Shown here in pieces: positions 63,004 to 64,000 of a DNA stretch of 64,000 nt; the first letter of the stretch is position 1; each line of letters begins with the position of its first letter. Origin of the DNA: G963665495 sp963665495 (GTDB lineage Bacteria > Desulfobacterota > Desulfovibrionia > Desulfovibrionales > Desulfovibrionaceae); contig OY762289.1 of NCBI GenBank assembly GCA_963665495.1, positions 2,170,001-2,234,000 on the forward strand, read 5' to 3'. The translations under genes were made by a program, and so were the position numbers. The notes below the pieces were generated by a model. The model worked only from the letters and a program-made list of their open reading frames with translations. It was not told where the DNA came from and searched no databases.

Positions 63004-63033
63004 CTCAGGAACCTTTTAAAAAAGGTTCCTGAG
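63004..63033. other. Long perfect hairpin between the double-HdrA gene and hdrC
   Basis: CTCAGGAACCTTTT-AA-AAAAGGTTCCTGAG, a 14-base inverted repeat. The plus strand continues AACCTCC, with no T run, so it is not a standard terminator. It may act in processing or partial termination ahead of hdrC. Confidence 0.7.
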
Positions 63034-63097
63034 AACCTCCAAAACTTTTCAACTGGTATAAATTATTTATATACCTGTTAGTTAGAAGAGGTGGATC

Positions 63098-63655
63098 ATG
63101 CTGATGGATTATGAAAACAACGAAACGCCGAGAGAGGCGCTGCTTCAGGAAATCCGGAACAACATGGCCGCCTGCATCCAGTGCGGCACCTGTTCGGCCT
63201 CCTGTCCCAACGCAGCGTCCATGGACCTGACGCCCCGGCAGATGTGGCGCAAGATTTTGCTCGGACTGGAGGAAGAGGTTTTCGAGTCCCGGACTTTCTG
63301 GCTCTGCTCCGCCTGCTATTCGTGCACCTTGCGCTGTCCGCGCGGTCTGCCCCTGACGGAAACCGTCTATGCGCTGAAACGGCTGGCCACCCGGTACGGA
63401 GGCGAAAAGAACAAAAAGCATGCGGCCTTTTACCAGGCCTTCGTCAACAACGTCCGGGTCTACGGCCGCGTACAGGAAAGCGCGCTGATGCGGGATTACA
63501 TGCTGGCCATGAAAAATCCGCTCCTGGCTCTGGATTTCGCCCCCATCGGCCTGAAAATGCTGCGTAAGGGCAAGTTGCACCTGGCGTCCACCGAACACAG
63601 GGGCAGCCTTGACAAGCTGTTCCAAAAGGTCCGGCGTATGGAGGAAGGGTCATGA
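63098..63655 (+). CDS. hdrC: Heterodisulfide reductase subunit C-like protein
   Basis: A 185-residue cytoplasmic Fe-S protein with two 4Fe-4S motifs, CIQCGTCSASCPN near 28 and CSACYSCTLRCPRG near 70, then a helical tail (VYALKRLATRYGG). Length and motif spacing are those of HdrC, which connects HdrA to the catalytic HdrB. ATG at 63098 with GAGG six bases upstream. Its stop overlaps the start of hdrB (ATGA). Confidence 0.94.
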   Translation: MLMDYENNETPREALLQEIRNNMAACIQCGTCSASCPNAASMDLTPRQMWRKILLGLEEEVFESRTFWLCSACYSCTLRCPRGLPLTETVYALKRLATRYGGEKNKKHAAFYQAFVNNVRVYGRVQESALMRDYMLAMKNPLLALDFAPIGLKMLRKGKLHLASTEHRGSLDKLFQKVRRMEEGS

Positions 63656-64000
63656 ACTACAGTTACTACCCAGGCTGTTCGCTTCAGGAAAGCGCCGTCG
63701 AATACGACGTCAGTACGCGGGCCGTTCTGGAGGCCATGGACGTTGGGGTCGAGGAAATTCCCGGTTGGACCTGCTGCGGCGCCAGTGCCGTGGAAGCCGT
63801 CAGCGAACTGCTGGCCACGGCCCTGCCGGCCCGAAATCTGGCCCTGGCCGCCCGACACATCCCGGATACGGACGTGCTCGTACCCTGTAGCGCGTGCTAC
63901 CTGAACCTGCTGCATGCGTCCATGCGCACGAAAGTTCCTCTGACCAGAGCCACGGTCAACGGCATCCTCAAAGAAGAAGAACTCGCGCTGGAATCGGACG
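63652..64000 (+). CDS. hdrB: Heterodisulfide reductase subunit B-like protein, 3' part outside window
   Basis: I translated 116 codons by hand from ATG 63652. The start YSYYPGCSLQESAVEYDVST, the CCG motif WTCCGASAVEAVSEL and VPCSACYLNLLHASM give the first Cys-rich domain of HdrB (CX~35CCG), which in Hdr holds the non-cubane Fe-S clusters that reduce disulfides. It overlaps hdrC by four bases. About 60 percent of a normal HdrB lies beyond the right edge. Confidence 0.93.
   Translation, partial: MNYSYYPGCSLQESAVEYDVSTRAVLEAMDVGVEEIPGWTCCGASAVEAVSELLATALPARNLALAARHIPDTDVLVPCSACYLNLLHASMRTKVPLTRATVNGILKEEELALESD

Noticed and set aside
1..64000. Search for tRNA, rRNA, CRISPR arrays and selenocysteine (in-frame TGA) in the Hdr genes
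   Set aside because: No cloverleaf, rRNA-like stretch or regular repeat-spacer array was noticed, and the Hdr cysteines are encoded by TGT or TGC.

Overview
The window looks like chromosome of a mid-GC, strictly anaerobic, sulfate-reducer-like member of the Desulfobacterota, most probably a Desulfovibrionales relative. The reasons are a fused CobA/HemD gene, a manganese-type (family II) pyrophosphatase, an HdrA/MvhD/FdhB-like/HdrA/HdrC/HdrB electron-transfer cluster, many sigma-54 activators and very rich two-component signalling. No rRNA, tRNA or CRISPR array was seen, and no intact mobile element. Two decayed fragments of an IS5/IS1182-type transposase flank the chemoreceptor gene near the left end.

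Layout. 0-7 kb: a partial periplasmic-binding lipoprotein, a Nif11-domain small protein, a chemoreceptor between transposase relics, and an NtrC-type regulator. 7-12 kb: a leftward housekeeping run (CheY-like regulator, Tim44-like protein, cobA/hemD, purN, AMMECR1, secreted protein). 12-16 kb: ppaC, with two phased palindromes upstream, greA, and two paralogous secreted proteins sharing a C-terminal module. 16-19.5 kb: a leftward surface-glycan type operon (receiver, PIG-L deacetylase, GT4 glycosyltransferase, metallo-hydrolase). 19.8-30.5 kb: a rightward catabolic operon under a GntR regulator: glycerol-kinase-like, GlpD-like and alkyl-DHAP-synthase-like enzymes, a membrane Fe-S oxidoreductase of the Etf:menaquinone type, EtfBA and a radical SAM protein. 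30.7-34 kb: a DMT transporter, then acyl-CoA synthetase with its XRE-cupin regulator. 34-42.6 kb: a hybrid kinase, a FIST-like protein pair and a 1420-residue hybrid kinase with Hpt.

42.9-55.4 kb is the most unusual part. An exosortase-H-like gene, its membrane partner, a CHASE4 histidine kinase and a sigma-54 response regulator overlap or nearly abut. They are followed by a good -24/-12 promoter with upstream palindromes, and then by a pseudopilin operon whose large GspK/PilX-like protein carries an L-type-lectin-like domain. A second sigma-54 two-component pair faces this operon. I read the region as one regulated surface-appendage system. The exosortase substrates and the pilus motor must be encoded elsewhere.

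55.7-64 kb is the Hdr cluster. It encodes a normal HdrA, MvhD, an FdhB/FrhB-like Fe-S protein, a 1165-residue double HdrA with a degenerate receiver domain inside its first half, HdrC, and HdrB cut by the window edge. The electron donor module is not in the window. The cluster probably couples electron confurcation or bifurcation to thiol/disulfide or other low-potential chemistry in the cytoplasm.
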